This document shows, piece by piece, positions 51,477 through 60,661 of a stretch of 64,000 nt of DNA. The position numbers and the translations under genes are program-made. Position 1 is the stretch's first letter; the number at the start of each line of letters is the position of its first letter. The stretch is from Dichotomicrobium sp964540795 (GTDB lineage Bacteria; Pseudomonadota; Alphaproteobacteria; Rhizobiales; Rhodomicrobiaceae), in the NCBI GenBank assembly GCA_964540795.1, contig CAZINX010000007.1, positions 62,001 to 126,000 on the forward strand. Direction: 5' to 3'. The notes under the pieces are model-generated. The model did not search any database and was not told the origin of the DNA. It saw nothing but the letters and a program-made list of their open reading frames with translations.

Positions 51477-53450
51477 TTAAGCAGCCTGCCGCGCACTGGT
51501 CTTCTTCGCCTTGCCGTTCGCGCTCTCCGACTTGCGCATATCCGGCGGCACGGCCTCGGCCTTGACCTCCTTCACCGCGTCCTTGAGCGCCATCACCTCC
51601 TGCCCCTTGCTGCCCAGCCGGCGGATCGACACGGTCTTCTCCTCCGCCTCGCGCTTGCCGACCACGAACAGCAGCGGCACCTTGGCGTTGGAGTGCTCGC
51701 GGACCTTGTAGTTGATCTTCTCGTTGCGCAGGTCGACCTCCGCGCGCAGCCCCGTCTTGGCCAGATCACGCGCAACCTTCTCGGCGTACTTGTCCGCGTC
51801 CGAGACGATCGTGCAGACCATCACCTGAAGCGGCGACAGCCATAGCGGCAGATGCCCGGCGTGATGCTCGATCAGGATGCCGGTGAAGCGCTCCAGGCTG
51901 CCAAACATCGCGCGGTGAATCATCACCGGGGTGTGCTTCGCGCCGTCCTCGCCGATGTAGAACGCGCCGAGCCGGCCCGGCAGGTTCAGGTCCACCTGCA
52001 CCGTGCCGCACTGCCACTCGCGGCCGATCGCGTCGCGCAGGGTGTATTCCAGCTTCGGCCCGTAGAACGCGCCCTCGCCGGGATTCAGGTCATAGTCCAT
52101 GCCCGCGACCTCTACGGCGTGGCGCAGCGCGGCCTCCGCCTTGTCCCAGACCTCGTCGGAGCCGACGCGCTTTTCCGGCCGGTCGGAGAACTTGATGTCC
52201 ACATTCTCGAAGCCGAAGTCACGGTAGATCGCCAGCATCTGCTCGTTGAGCGTCACGCACTCCTGCGTGATCTGATCCTCGGTGCAGAAGATGTGCGCGT
52301 CGTCCTGGGTGAAGTGGCGCACCCGCATGATGCCGTGCAGCGCGCCGGACGGCTCATAGCGGTGAACCTTGCCGAACTCGGCGATCTTCATGGGCAGTTC
52401 GCGATATGACTTCAGCCCATTCTTGAAGATCTGCACATGGCCGGGGCAGTTCATCGGCTTGCAGCAATAGACGCGCTCGTCCGGCATCTCGACGGCGTAC
52501 ATGTTTTCGCCGAACTTCTCCCAGTGGCCGGAGGTCTCCCACAGGGTCCGCTCCATCATGTCGGGCGAGTTGACCTCCAGATAGCCCCATTCCTGCTGCT
52601 TGCGGCGCATGTAGCCGATAAGCTCCTGGAACAGTGTCCAGCCCTTGGCGTGCCAGAACACCGCGCCGGGGGCCTCCTCCTGGAAGTGGAACAGGTCCAT
52701 CTCGCGCGCGAGCCGGCGATGGTCGCGTTTCTCGGCCTCTTCCAGCATCTTCAGGTGGGCATCGAGCTGCTCCTGGTTGGCCCAGGCGGTGCCATAGATG
52801 CGCTGGAGCATCGGGTTGTTGGAATCGCCGCGCCAATACGCGCCCGCGACGCGCATCAGCTTGAACGCCTTTCCGATTTTGGCGGTCGAGGTCATGTGCG
52901 GGCCGCGGCACAGATCGAGCCATTCGCCCTGACGGTAAATGCGGATATCCTCGCCCGGCGGGATCGCGTCGATCAGTTCGACCTTGTAGGTCTCGCCCTT
53001 CTCGCGGAAATGGCGCTTGGCCTCCTCGCGGCCCCAGACCTCCTTGGTGAACGGCTTCCCGCGGTCCACGATCTCGCGCATCTTCGCTTCGATCTTCGGC
53101 AGGTCGTCGGGGTGGAATGGCTCCTCGCGCGCGAAATCGTAATAAAAGCCGTTCTCGATCACCGGGCCGATGGTCACCTGCGTGTCGGGCCACAGCTCCT
53201 GCACGGCCTCGGCCATCACATGCGCCGCATCGTGCCGGATGAGCGGCAGCGCGTCCGGGTCGTCGCGGGTGATGAATTCGATTTTCGCATCGCTCTCGAT
53301 CGGGTCGGCAAGATCGCGCACCTCGCCGTCGAGCTTCATTGCGACGGCTTTCTTGCTCAGCGATTTGGAGATTTTGGCGGCCAAGTCCGCGCCGGTGAGA
53401 CCGGATTCGTATTCACGCTGCGCGCCGTCGGGAAAGGTCAGATGGATCAT
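51477..53450 (-). CDS. thrS: Threonyl-tRNA synthetase
   Basis: A 657-residue class II synthetase with all domains: N-terminal TGS (MIHLTFPDGAQREYESG), the editing domain with HDAAHVMAEAVQELWP, then the catalytic core with CCKPMNCPGHVQIF (zinc Cys), RYEPSGALHGIMRVRHFTQDD, and motif 3 PVMIHRAMFGSLERF. The anticodon-binding domain follows with VMCTIVSDADKYAEKV. The C-terminal tail is Lys rich. No T-box or other leader structure is visible upstream. Confidence 0.96.
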   Translation of the reverse strand: MIHLTFPDGAQREYESGLTGADLAAKISKSLSKKAVAMKLDGEVRDLADPIESDAKIEFITRDDPDALPLIRHDAAHVMAEAVQELWPDTQVTIGPVIENGFYYDFAREEPFHPDDLPKIEAKMREIVDRGKPFTKEVWGREEAKRHFREKGETYKVELIDAIPPGEDIRIYRQGEWLDLCRGPHMTSTAKIGKAFKLMRVAGAYWRGDSNNPMLQRIYGTAWANQEQLDAHLKMLEEAEKRDHRRLAREMDLFHFQEEAPGAVFWHAKGWTLFQELIGYMRRKQQEWGYLEVNSPDMMERTLWETSGHWEKFGENMYAVEMPDERVYCCKPMNCPGHVQIFKNGLKSYRELPMKIAEFGKVHRYEPSGALHGIMRVRHFTQDDAHIFCTEDQITQECVTLNEQMLAIYRDFGFENVDIKFSDRPEKRVGSDEVWDKAEAALRHAVEVAGMDYDLNPGEGAFYGPKLEYTLRDAIGREWQCGTVQVDLNLPGRLGAFYIGEDGAKHTPVMIHRAMFGSLERFTGILIEHHAGHLPLWLSPLQVMVCTIVSDADKYAEKVARDLAKTGLRAEVDLRNEKINYKVREHSNAKVPLLFVVGKREAEEKTVSIRRLGSKGQEVMALKDAVKEVKAEAVPPDMRKSESANGKAKKTSARQAA

Positions 53451-53636
53451 GCTTCTCTCCTCTCACTCCCGCCAACAAAGCGGGTAAGACGTTCCATAGG
53501 TGTGGTGGCGACTGAGCCTCGCCCTGTCAACCGGAGACCGGGGATTGCCACGAAAAAAGCCCGCCATGCGGCGAGCCTCGGCAGTTCCGGCCCTGGGGGC
53601 GACGTGGCCCGGATGGACCACGCCTGATTTCGCCGA

Positions 53637-53972
53637 TCAGTAGCCGTAGTAATGCCGGTGATAGTAGTGCTTGCGATACCGCGGACGGTGATGCCGCCGG
53701 TAATACCCGTGCTTCCGGTAGTAATACCGCTTGCGATAATGCGGCCGCGCGTAACGGAAATGATGCCGCAGCTTGCGCCGCAAGTGACGGCGGAACTTGC
53801 GGTGATAACGCCGATGGTAGACCTTGTTTACCGCTTGCGAGGCGGCCCGGTCGACGGTGCTGCCCGTCTGCGCGAGCGGCGCGGCCGACGGGACGGCCGA
53901 TGCGGGGGCGGCAAATGCGGCTGCCGTAAAGGCTCCGGCCAAAGCGAGAGCCGCCAGCAGTCGATAACGCAT
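53637..53972 (-). CDS. Secreted Tyr/His/Arg-rich small protein
   Basis: A 111-residue protein with a typical signal peptide ending near ASAVPSA. Everything after about residue 48 is Arg, Tyr and His (for example HRRYHRKFRRHLRRKLRHH). The composition resembles the middle of the four-cysteine protein at 1560-1952, but cysteines are absent. Such strongly basic, aromatic secreted proteins are common in Hyphomicrobiales; their role is unknown. Confidence 0.6.
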   Translation of the reverse strand: MRYRLLAALALAGAFTAAAFAAPASAVPSAAPLAQTGSTVDRAASQAVNKVYHRRYHRKFRRHLRRKLRHHFRYARPHYRKRYYYRKHGYYRRHHRPRYRKHYYHRHYYGY

Positions 53973-54040
53973 GATTTTGCTCCTTGACCCGTCGGCGCAA
54001 TGCGCCAGCAGGTTCGATGCCCTTCCTCGGCGACAAAAAG

Positions 54041-54493
54041 TTAACGCGAATTTGCCGAATTGTCAGTGATGTTCCGGGCGCGCGACAATTCTCTGGTGCG
54101 ATTTGGCGCGTCATCCTTCTGATTTCCGGTAATTTCTTCGGCTGACGCGACCATTTGCCGCCGCGTCCAGCGCCCATAGCGCCAGGGCGCGAGCGGGTGC
54201 CGCTCTTCGCGCAGATCGGGCACAGGGTCGAAGCCGTCGGTTCCCCACGGGTGACAGCGCGCAAGCCGCGACAGGGTGAGCCAGCCGCCCTTCCACGCGC
54301 CGTTCCTGTCGATCGCCTCCAGCGCGTATTGCGAGCAGGTCGGCAGATGCCGGCAGCGCGGTCCGATCAGCGGCGAGATGACATAACGATAAAAGTGGAT
54401 CGGCAGTTTCAGCGCCGCGCGCGCCAGACGCGCCAGCGGCCCGCGCCGCTCAATAGGGCGTGCCGTCATTGCGGGTGAAGACCCATTTGCCAT
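54041..54493 (-). CDS. yidD: Membrane protein insertion efficiency factor
   Basis: A 150-residue protein with the YidD core LPIHFYRYVISPLIGPRCRHLPTCSQYALEAI (amphipathic helix followed by the PTCSQY cysteine motif), WLTLSRLARCHPWGTDGFDPVP. YidD assists YidC-dependent membrane insertion. Compared with E. coli YidD the C-terminus is extended by about 50 polar residues. Its start overlaps the cupin gene by 44 bases, so translation is probably coupled. Confidence 0.93.
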   Translation of the reverse strand: MANGSSPAMTARPIERRGPLARLARAALKLPIHFYRYVISPLIGPRCRHLPTCSQYALEAIDRNGAWKGGWLTLSRLARCHPWGTDGFDPVPDLREERHPLAPWRYGRWTRRQMVASAEEITGNQKDDAPNRTRELSRARNITDNSANSR

Positions 54494-54911
54494 CGACCTT
54501 GTGCGCCTTCATTTGCACATCCGGGTAAGTCGCGCGCTCGTCCAGCGCGCGCGTGCCGATCTCCAGATAGATCACCGGGGCATCGGTTTTGTTCGCCAGC
54601 CGATGCGCATTCTCTTCGCCCGCCGGAAAGCCGGCGAACATGCCAGGTCCCAGCGTTTGCTCGCCGTCATCTGTCACCAGCGTCGCCTCGCCGGCGATGA
54701 TATAGACGAACTCGTCCTCTTTCTCGTGCCAGTGACGCTGCGAGGACCACGCGCCCGGCTCCAGCGTAACAAGATTTACGCCGAACTGGCTGATGCCGAC
54801 GAGATCGCCCAGCCTGCGTTTCAGCCGGCCTTCGAGCTGCGCGCGGTGCGGATGCGGATACACCGATCCCCGCCGCGCATGAACCTGCCGGCTGTCAGCC
54901 ACTCTGGCCAT
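54450..54911 (-). CDS. Cupin domain protein
   Basis: A 153-residue single-domain cupin. Metal-binding motif 1 is HWHEKEDEFVYIIAGE and motif 2 includes GMFAGFPAGEENAHRLAN, an arrangement with two His and a Glu followed by a later His. Related cupins bind small hydrophobic or sugar ligands; no reaction can be assigned. The ATG at 54911 follows GGGGAAAGG. It lies between the IscU-like and yidD genes in the same direction. Confidence 0.78.
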   Translation of the reverse strand: MARVADSRQVHARRGSVYPHPHRAQLEGRLKRRLGDLVGISQFGVNLVTLEPGAWSSQRHWHEKEDEFVYIIAGEATLVTDDGEQTLGPGMFAGFPAGEENAHRLANKTDAPVIYLEIGTRALDERATYPDVQMKAHKVDGKWVFTRNDGTPY

Positions 54912-54931
54912 TTCGGTATGCCTTTCCCCGG

Positions 54932-55399
54932 CTACTGCCCAGCCGCTTCGGCGGACGCCTCGGCCTTGCCGGCTTCGTATTTCTCGATCGCCTGCTCCAG
55001 CGCGTCGAATACGAGCAGGGTGGAGGCATGGCGCGCGCGATAATCGCGCACCGGCTCCAGCAGCGCCAGATCGGCCCAGCGCCCGCCAGGAGGTTCGCCG
55101 CCCGCCTTGAGCATGTCGCGCATCTGCGCGGCGACGGCGCGGAATTCCTCGACCGAGGTGCCGACGATCTCGCGGGCAACGACCGAGGCGGTCGCCTGCC
55201 CCAGCAGGCAGGCCTTCACCTCCTGCCCGAAATCGGTGATGCGCCCGTGCGCAAAGCGGGCATCGACCGCGACCGTTGATCCGCACAGTTTGGAATGCGC
55301 CGAGGCGCTGGCATCAGGTTCGGCGAGCCGCTCTGTCCGGCTGATTGCAGCGGCGAGCGCGAGCAATTTGTCTGCGTAAATGTCCTCAAGATCGGTCAT
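54932..55399 (-). CDS. IscU/NifU-like iron-sulfur scaffold protein lacking the third cysteine
   Basis: A 155-residue protein of the IscU/SufU family. Cys39 (HSKLCGSTVAVD) and Cys64 (KACLLGQATASVV) match two of the three conserved ligands. Where IscU/SufU have the third cysteine before the ATL-type motif this protein reads RHASTLLVF, with no cysteine anywhere in the C-terminal half. The Asp39-type residue is also replaced. It may bind a metal rather than assemble clusters. The ATG at 55399 has GGAAGGTG. This position near yidD and folE is common in alphaproteobacteria. Confidence 0.82.
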   Translation of the reverse strand: MTDLEDIYADKLLALAAAISRTERLAEPDASASAHSKLCGSTVAVDARFAHGRITDFGQEVKACLLGQATASVVAREIVGTSVEEFRAVAAQMRDMLKAGGEPPGGRWADLALLEPVRDYRARHASTLLVFDALEQAIEKYEAGKAEASAEAAGQ

Positions 55400-55660
55400 G
55401 TCACCTTCCGGCGTGCTGGCGACCAAAAGCTCCGGGTCATCTCTTGAAGCGGGCCGCGCGTATAAAGGAGTACGCGCTCATGGACTTCACGCAAAAGCGT
55501 TCGGTTCCTATATCGCAGCAGGTCTCCGCTTGCATTCTCCCGCAAAAGAATGGGAAGCCCGATACGAGCATGTCAAGATGCGCGGGGCCGCAGACCACCG
55601 GGCGGGCCAATCCGAACAGAATCAACCGGCGTAACAAGCCGAGCTTTGGAACAACGAAAC

Positions 55661-56338
55661 ATGAAAGCTGCGTTGAACACCTCCACTGCCGACATCGAGG
55701 CCCCGAAGCGCAACAACGGCGCGAGCGACGCCAGCACGGAAAGCCAGCGCGAGCCAGCGCCCACGCGCGAGGAGGCTGAGGCCGCCGTGCGCACGCTCAT
55801 CCGCTGGGCGGGCGACGATCCGGCGCGCGAAGGTCTGCTCGACACGCCGCGCCGCGTCGTGGACGCCTATCGCGAGTATTTCGCTGGCTATCACGAAGAC
55901 CCCTTCGAGGTGCTGTCGCGCACTTTCGAGGAAGTGCATGGCTACGATGACCTCGTGATGCTCCGTGACATCCGGCTGGAATCGCATTGCGAGCATCATA
56001 TCGCGCCGATCCTCGGCGTCGCGCATGTCGCCTATCTGCCGCGGGACCGCGTGGTCGGCATCTCGAAGCTGGCGCGCGTCGTCGAAATTTTCTCCAAGCG
56101 CCTCCAGACGCAGGAAACGATGACGGCCCAGATCGCCGAGGCCATCGAGCAAGCCCTGAAGCCGCGCGGCGTGGCCGTCCTCGTCGATGCGCTGCACCAG
56201 TGCATGACAACACGGGGCGTCCACAAGACCGACGTGTCGACGATCACCACGCGCTTTACCGGCGTGTTCAAGGAAGACAGCGACTATCGGGAGCGCTTCC
56301 TGAACATGGTGCATGGCCGTCGCCCCGGTGTGGGCTGA
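55661..56338 (+). CDS. folE: GTP cyclohydrolase I
   Basis: A 225-residue type I enzyme making dihydroneopterin triphosphate for folate. Zinc-binding and catalytic residues are in LESHCEHHIAPILGV and QCMTTRGVHKTD; SKLARVVEIFSKRLQTQE and FLNMVHGRRP complete the family. The N-terminal 45 residues are polar and unconserved. The ribosome-binding site before 55661 is weak. A Nudix gene ends five bases downstream, convergent. Confidence 0.95.
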   Translation: MKAALNTSTADIEAPKRNNGASDASTESQREPAPTREEAEAAVRTLIRWAGDDPAREGLLDTPRRVVDAYREYFAGYHEDPFEVLSRTFEEVHGYDDLVMLRDIRLESHCEHHIAPILGVAHVAYLPRDRVVGISKLARVVEIFSKRLQTQETMTAQIAEAIEQALKPRGVAVLVDALHQCMTTRGVHKTDVSTITTRFTGVFKEDSDYRERFLNMVHGRRPGVG

Positions 56339-56342
56339 CGCC

Positions 56343-56846
56343 TCAGTCGCCACCAACGAATTTGCCGGCCCGCAGGAAACGATGCGCGCGCCAGTCAGGC
56401 CGCATCAAGAGGTCGCGGAATGCCGTCGGATAGAAGGCGGCGCGGCCGATCTCGGCCAGCGGCAATCGGTGCATGGCGAGGCCGTCTTCGCCCGCGCGCG
56501 GCTGGCCGTCGGGCGCCACGATGAAGACATGCTCCACACAATGATAAGACCCGAGATAGGTCTCGAACAGATTCTCGATTGCCAGAAGATAATCCGCCGA
56601 GGCCGGGCCGACGCCAAGCTCCTCGCGCAACTCGCGCTCGAGAGCGTCCAGCATTGTCTCGCCGTGCTCGATGCCACCGCCGGGCATATGCAGCTTGCCG
56701 GGGCCGGCGACATTTTCCACAGCGATTACGTCGTCGCCATCCAGCACGAGCGCGCGCACTGAAATTCGCGGAATGCGGATGCCTGACTGCCAGTCGGGCA
56801 TATCGCCAACGGACGGCGGCGCTTCGCTGCGGTCCTGATCGCTCAC
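56343..56846 (-). CDS. Nudix hydrolase
   Basis: A 167-residue protein with a complete Nudix box at residues 57-79 (GGIEHGETMLDALERELREE then LGV), preceded by KLHMPG. Nudix enzymes hydrolyse nucleoside diphosphates linked to another moiety, including oxidised nucleotides. It is convergent with folE, whose pathway includes a Nudix step (dihydroneopterin triphosphate hydrolase), but nothing in this sequence ties it to that step. Confidence 0.9.
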   Translation of the reverse strand: MSDQDRSEAPPSVGDMPDWQSGIRIPRISVRALVLDGDDVIAVENVAGPGKLHMPGGGIEHGETMLDALERELREELGVGPASADYLLAIENLFETYLGSYHCVEHVFIVAPDGQPRAGEDGLAMHRLPLAEIGRAAFYPTAFRDLLMRPDWRAHRFLRAGKFVGGD

Positions 56847-56871
56847 GATGCAGCTCTCCGGCGGGCGGCGG

Positions 56872-57357
56872 CTAATCGGCGGTGGCCGTATCGGTCAGCG
56901 CATCGAGCACGCCAGCCATCTTCTCCAGCCGCTCCATCTGATCGGAAATGCCGTACTGGACGGCGAAAACCTGCGGCGACCAGTAGCCGACCCAGACGGT
57001 GTCGCCTTCCTGCCACGCGGCGATTCGAAGCGGCAGCGACAGCGCGGTGCGGGGGTCGGCCTGCATGAGCGGCGTTCCGGCATTCGGGTTGCCGACAACG
57101 AGCAGCTGCGTCGGCGGCAGATCGAGCCCGGCAGTCTCGGCCCCGGCGGCATGGTCGATGCGGCTGAAGATATTCAGGCCGTTTTCCTCGGCGGCCGCGG
57201 CCAACCGGTCCATCGTATCCGCCACGCTATGCGCGCTCTCCTTGACAATCAGGCTGTCCTGCGCCTGCGCTACGCCAGCCAGAAGTCCCACGCCAAGCGC
57301 AAACGCCGCAACGGCCCGCGTCAGCGCGCGCGCCGCCAGATTTCCCATCCCGCTCAT
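56872..57357 (-). CDS. DUF302 family periplasmic protein
   Basis: A 161-residue exported protein; signal peptide to about GVAQAQ. The DUF302 core shows VADTMDRLAAAAEENGLNIF, RIDHAAGAETAGLDLPPTQLL and VVGNPNAGTPLM, followed by PLRIAAWQEGDTVWVGYWSP. DUF302 proteins are small alpha/beta folds of uncertain function, often encoded beside stress or metal genes. It lies between the Nudix and LAB_N genes in the same direction. Confidence 0.87.
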   Translation of the reverse strand: MSGMGNLAARALTRAVAAFALGVGLLAGVAQAQDSLIVKESAHSVADTMDRLAAAAEENGLNIFSRIDHAAGAETAGLDLPPTQLLVVGNPNAGTPLMQADPRTALSLPLRIAAWQEGDTVWVGYWSPQVFAVQYGISDQMERLEKMAGVLDALTDTATAD

Positions 57358-57393
57358 GGCCTCTCCTTCGCTTCCCGCTGCGACGCCAGCCAG

Positions 57394-57756
57394 CTATTCC
57401 GCCGGCACCTTCGCGGCCGGCGCGGGCGCGCTCTCATGAGCAGGCGGCGGCGCCATCTTCTTCGCCCGCCAGATAAAGTAGATGTTGCGCGAGTAGATGA
57501 ACAGCCCCGTGCCCTGGCCGAGGATGAACACCGGGTCCATCCGGTAGATCGCGTAGACGAACAGCATCAGGCCGCCCGCGAAGCTGTAATACCAGAACAC
57601 CTCCGGCATAACGCTCCTGCGCGCGCGCTCGCTGGCGATCCACTGCGTGAGGAACCGCATGGAGAACATGGCTTGCGCCATGAAGCCGACGGCGAGCCAG
57701 CTCAGTTCGAACCACGACAAATTCGCCCACCAGCCAGCGGCCTGGTTCATGTCCAT
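57394..57756 (-). CDS. LAB_N (lipid A disaccharide synthase N-terminal-like) membrane protein
   Basis: A 120-residue protein with three predicted spans. The LAB_N motifs FMAQAMFSMRFLTQWIASER and VMPEVFWYYSFAGGLMLFVYAI, then GQGTGLFIYSRNIYFI, are complete. These small proteins are usually found with GT2 and GT39 glycosyltransferases that modify lipid A or undecaprenyl-linked sugars, as here. The C-terminal tail is Ala/Pro rich. Confidence 0.9.
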   Translation of the reverse strand: MDMNQAAGWWANLSWFELSWLAVGFMAQAMFSMRFLTQWIASERARRSVMPEVFWYYSFAGGLMLFVYAIYRMDPVFILGQGTGLFIYSRNIYFIWRAKKMAPPPAHESAPAPAAKVPAE

Positions 57757-57906
57757 TGCGTATGCGCCCCCCCGGGCTGTCGCGCTTGCCGCGCGGATTA
57801 GTCGCCTCGTGCTCCGCGCTTTGCCGGATGCGGAGCCATCGCGCCGTGCCGCGGCGCTGTCCTCGAAAACACTGGATAAACCAAAACTTACGGCACTTCA
57901 ATGAGC

Positions 57907-58767
57907 CTAACCGTTCACCGCCGCCTGTTGCGGCTGCGTGTGGCGCGGGGGCGACGCGACCTCCGGTGGTGCGGCGTCAGCTTGCGCCCCGTCGTCCAGC
58001 GGCCATCGCCGCGCCGTCGCGCCGGTATCCATTGCGATATGCGGGATTTTCGTGCGCCGCCGCAGCCAGATCACGCCGATGAGGTCATAGATCGCGATCA
58101 TGAGCCGCCCGAAATTGGTGTATTTCGATTCGCCGGCCATGCGCGGGCGGTCGTTCACCGGGTGCGTCGCCGTCTCGAAGCCGTAGACGCGGAACAGCAT
58201 CGGCAGATAGCGGTGCATACTGGTGAAGAACGGCAGGCGGATGAACACGTCGCGCCAGAAAACCTTGATGCCGCAGCCGGTATCCGGGCTGTCATCCTTC
58301 AACAGCGCGCCGCGAACCCGGTTGGCGACGCGCGAAGCCAGCCGTTTGGCGCCGCTCGCCTTGCGCGTGACACGGTGACCGCCGACCAGCGCTGGCCCAG
58401 TCTCATGCGGCGGGGCAAGCTTCGAGAGCAGGCTGACGATGTCGCGCGGGTCATTCTGGCCATCGCCATCCATCGTGGCGATGACCTCGCTTTGCGCCGC
58501 GAGGATGCCGGTGCGCAACGCTGTGCTCTGCCCGCAGCGTTCGCCGTGGCGAATCACGCGCAGGCGCGGCTCGCGCTCGGCCATCGCGCTCAGCTCCCGC
58601 GGCGTAGCGTCGGTACTGCCGTCATCGACGACGATAATCTCGGTCAGCGCGTGCGCGGGCACGACATCCAGCGTTTCCTGAACGAGATTGGCGATATTGC
58701 CCTCCTCGTTCAGCGCCGGTATGACGACCGAGACCGCCAGAAGCTCTGGTTGTTCACTCCTTGCCAT
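57907..58767 (-). CDS. Glycosyltransferase family 2 (dolichol-P-mannose synthase-like)
   Basis: A 286-residue GT2 enzyme. VSVVIPALNEEGNIANLV opens the GT-A fold; EIIVVDDGSTDAT, ATMDGDGQNDPRDI (metal-binding Asp triad) and DTGCGIKVFWRDVF are typical of polyprenyl-phosphate glycosyltransferases. A hydrophobic segment near residues 225-240 (LMIAIYDLIGVIWLRRRTKIP) is a possible membrane contact. It likely loads a sugar on undecaprenyl phosphate for the GT39 enzyme. The start at 58767 is preceded only by a weak site. Confidence 0.86.
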   Translation of the reverse strand: MARSEQPELLAVSVVIPALNEEGNIANLVQETLDVVPAHALTEIIVVDDGSTDATPRELSAMAEREPRLRVIRHGERCGQSTALRTGILAAQSEVIATMDGDGQNDPRDIVSLLSKLAPPHETGPALVGGHRVTRKASGAKRLASRVANRVRGALLKDDSPDTGCGIKVFWRDVFIRLPFFTSMHRYLPMLFRVYGFETATHPVNDRPRMAGESKYTNFGRLMIAIYDLIGVIWLRRRTKIPHIAMDTGATARRWPLDDGAQADAAPPEVASPPRHTQPQQAAVNG

Positions 58768-58928
58768 AACAACTCGCTTTGTTATTGAACTCCGCATAGC
58801 AGCCCGCGCCGGCGCGCCACAAGCTTGTTGATGCCACACTCCGCAGGCAAAACACGCAATCGAGGCCGATTTGGGCAGGGCGCCTTGCGCGCGGCGGTTG
58901 ACAACGCGAAAGGGGGCGGCGCTTCGAC

Positions 58929-60476
58929 GTGACAATTCACCCGCAGGACACGAGCGATAACCTGCCAGCGCATGGCCAGCCCACCGGAAGCGCGAGCGCG
59001 CCGCGCCCACTCTTTCCGGCGGATATGTTGCCGCAGGGCTTCGTCTGGCGGCTGGTGGTGTTCCTGAGCGCACTGACGGCGATCCGGCTGGTCACGGTCT
59101 ACTTCGCGGGCACCGACCTGTTCTTCGACGAGGCGCAATACTGGGCGTGGTCGCGCGATCTCGACTGGGGCTACTACTCCAAGCCGCCGGTCATCGCGTG
59201 GCTGATTCGCGGCGCGAGCGAAATCTGCGGCAATGGAGAAGCCTGCATCCGCGCCATTTCGCCGCTGATGCACGCGGCGACGAGCGTCATGGTCTTCCTG
59301 CTGACGCGCAAGCTGTTCGACGCGCGCTTCGGCTTCTGGGCGGCGGTCGTTTTCGCCACGCTGCCGGGCATCTCGCTATCATCAACGCTGATATCCACCG
59401 ACGTGCCGCTGCTGTTCTTCTGGGCGCTGGCGCTGCTGTGCCTCGTCAAGCTGCTGGAGACGCGCGCGTGGCGCTGGGCGGTCTCGCTCGGGCTCACGAT
59501 CGGCGTCGGGCTGATGGCGAAATACGCGATGGTGTATTTCTTCCTCGGCCTAGCGGTCTACATGCTGCTCAGCCCGCGGGCGCGCTGGCTTCTGACCGAT
59601 CTACGCGGCGCGCTGGTGCTGCTGCTCGCGGGGGCGCTGCTTGCACCGAACGTCATCTGGAACCTGCAGAACGGCTTTGCGACCTTTTCGCACACCGCCG
59701 ACAACGCCAACTGGGACGGCGCGCTGGGCAACCCGACCGAAGCACTGGAGTTCTTTGGCGCACAGTTCGGCGTGTTCGGCCCGCTGCTGTTCGGCATCCT
59801 GGTCTGGGCGACCGTCCGAGCGGTGCGCGAGGGCTGGGGCGATCCCTACCGGCTGCTACTGTGCTTCGCCGTGCCGATCATCCTGCTGATTACGGTACAG
59901 GCGTTCCTGTCGCGGGCGCACGCCAACTGGGCGGCAGTGGCCTATGTCTCCGCATCGGTGCTGTTGGCGGCGCTCATGATCGAGCGCAGAGCGCGCAACT
60001 GGTACGCCGCATCGTTCCTGATCCACCTCTTCGTTCTGGCGGTCATCTCGTTCGGCACGGTTTTCGCCGGGCAGTTCGCGCTGCCGGGCGGCAAGGATCC
60101 CTTCGCGCGGGTGCTGGGCTGGCAGGCGATCGCGGAGGCCACCGAAGACCGCGTGAACCAGGGGGCATTCGCGGCCGTGATGACCGACCGGCGCTCATAC
60201 GCAGCCGAACTGATCTATTATCTCCGCGACACCGACATCCCTATCGTGAGCTGGCGCGACGAGGGGCCGCCGAGCGATCATTTCGAGCTGACGCGGCCGA
60301 TCACGGCCGACACGCCGGAGCCGATCCTGCTCATAACGCGCCGCTCGCGCATCGGCGGGGTCGGCGCGCATTTCGAGCGGGTCACGAAGCTGGGGCAGGA
60401 GAGCTTCGCCGCCGGCCTGACCGAAAGCCGCACGCTGCATTTCTACCGGCTGGAAGGCTTCCGCCCCCGCGATTAA
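58929..60476 (+). CDS. Glycosyltransferase family 39 (ArnT-like) membrane protein
   Basis: A 515-residue polytopic protein. The family motif DLFFDEAQYWAWSRDLDWGY has the catalytic acidic residues in the first periplasmic loop, and YSKPPVIAWLI follows; about ten spans and a periplasmic C-terminal domain of about 150 residues (from FAGQFALPGG) complete it. GT39 enzymes transfer sugars from a polyprenyl phosphate to lipid A or proteins. Divergent from the GT2 gene, with about 160 bases between. Start is a GTG. Confidence 0.87.
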   Translation: MTIHPQDTSDNLPAHGQPTGSASAPRPLFPADMLPQGFVWRLVVFLSALTAIRLVTVYFAGTDLFFDEAQYWAWSRDLDWGYYSKPPVIAWLIRGASEICGNGEACIRAISPLMHAATSVMVFLLTRKLFDARFGFWAAVVFATLPGISLSSTLISTDVPLLFFWALALLCLVKLLETRAWRWAVSLGLTIGVGLMAKYAMVYFFLGLAVYMLLSPRARWLLTDLRGALVLLLAGALLAPNVIWNLQNGFATFSHTADNANWDGALGNPTEALEFFGAQFGVFGPLLFGILVWATVRAVREGWGDPYRLLLCFAVPIILLITVQAFLSRAHANWAAVAYVSASVLLAALMIERRARNWYAASFLIHLFVLAVISFGTVFAGQFALPGGKDPFARVLGWQAIAEATEDRVNQGAFAAVMTDRRSYAAELIYYLRDTDIPIVSWRDEGPPSDHFELTRPITADTPEPILLITRRSRIGGVGAHFERVTKLGQESFAAGLTESRTLHFYRLEGFRPRD

Positions 60477-60661
60477 CTCTTTCCACATACGACCAAAGGC
60501 TTACGCGTTCACGCGAGACGCGCTAGATCGCTGTTTTTCCCAACATTTTTGCGGCAGTTGCAAGCGAAGGCGCCCCCGAATGACAACGTTGTCACTTGCC
60601 TGAGCGTACCGCTCTGATAATGTTGTTATTCTTCTGTTACATGGTTCGAGGGTGCCTGCTC

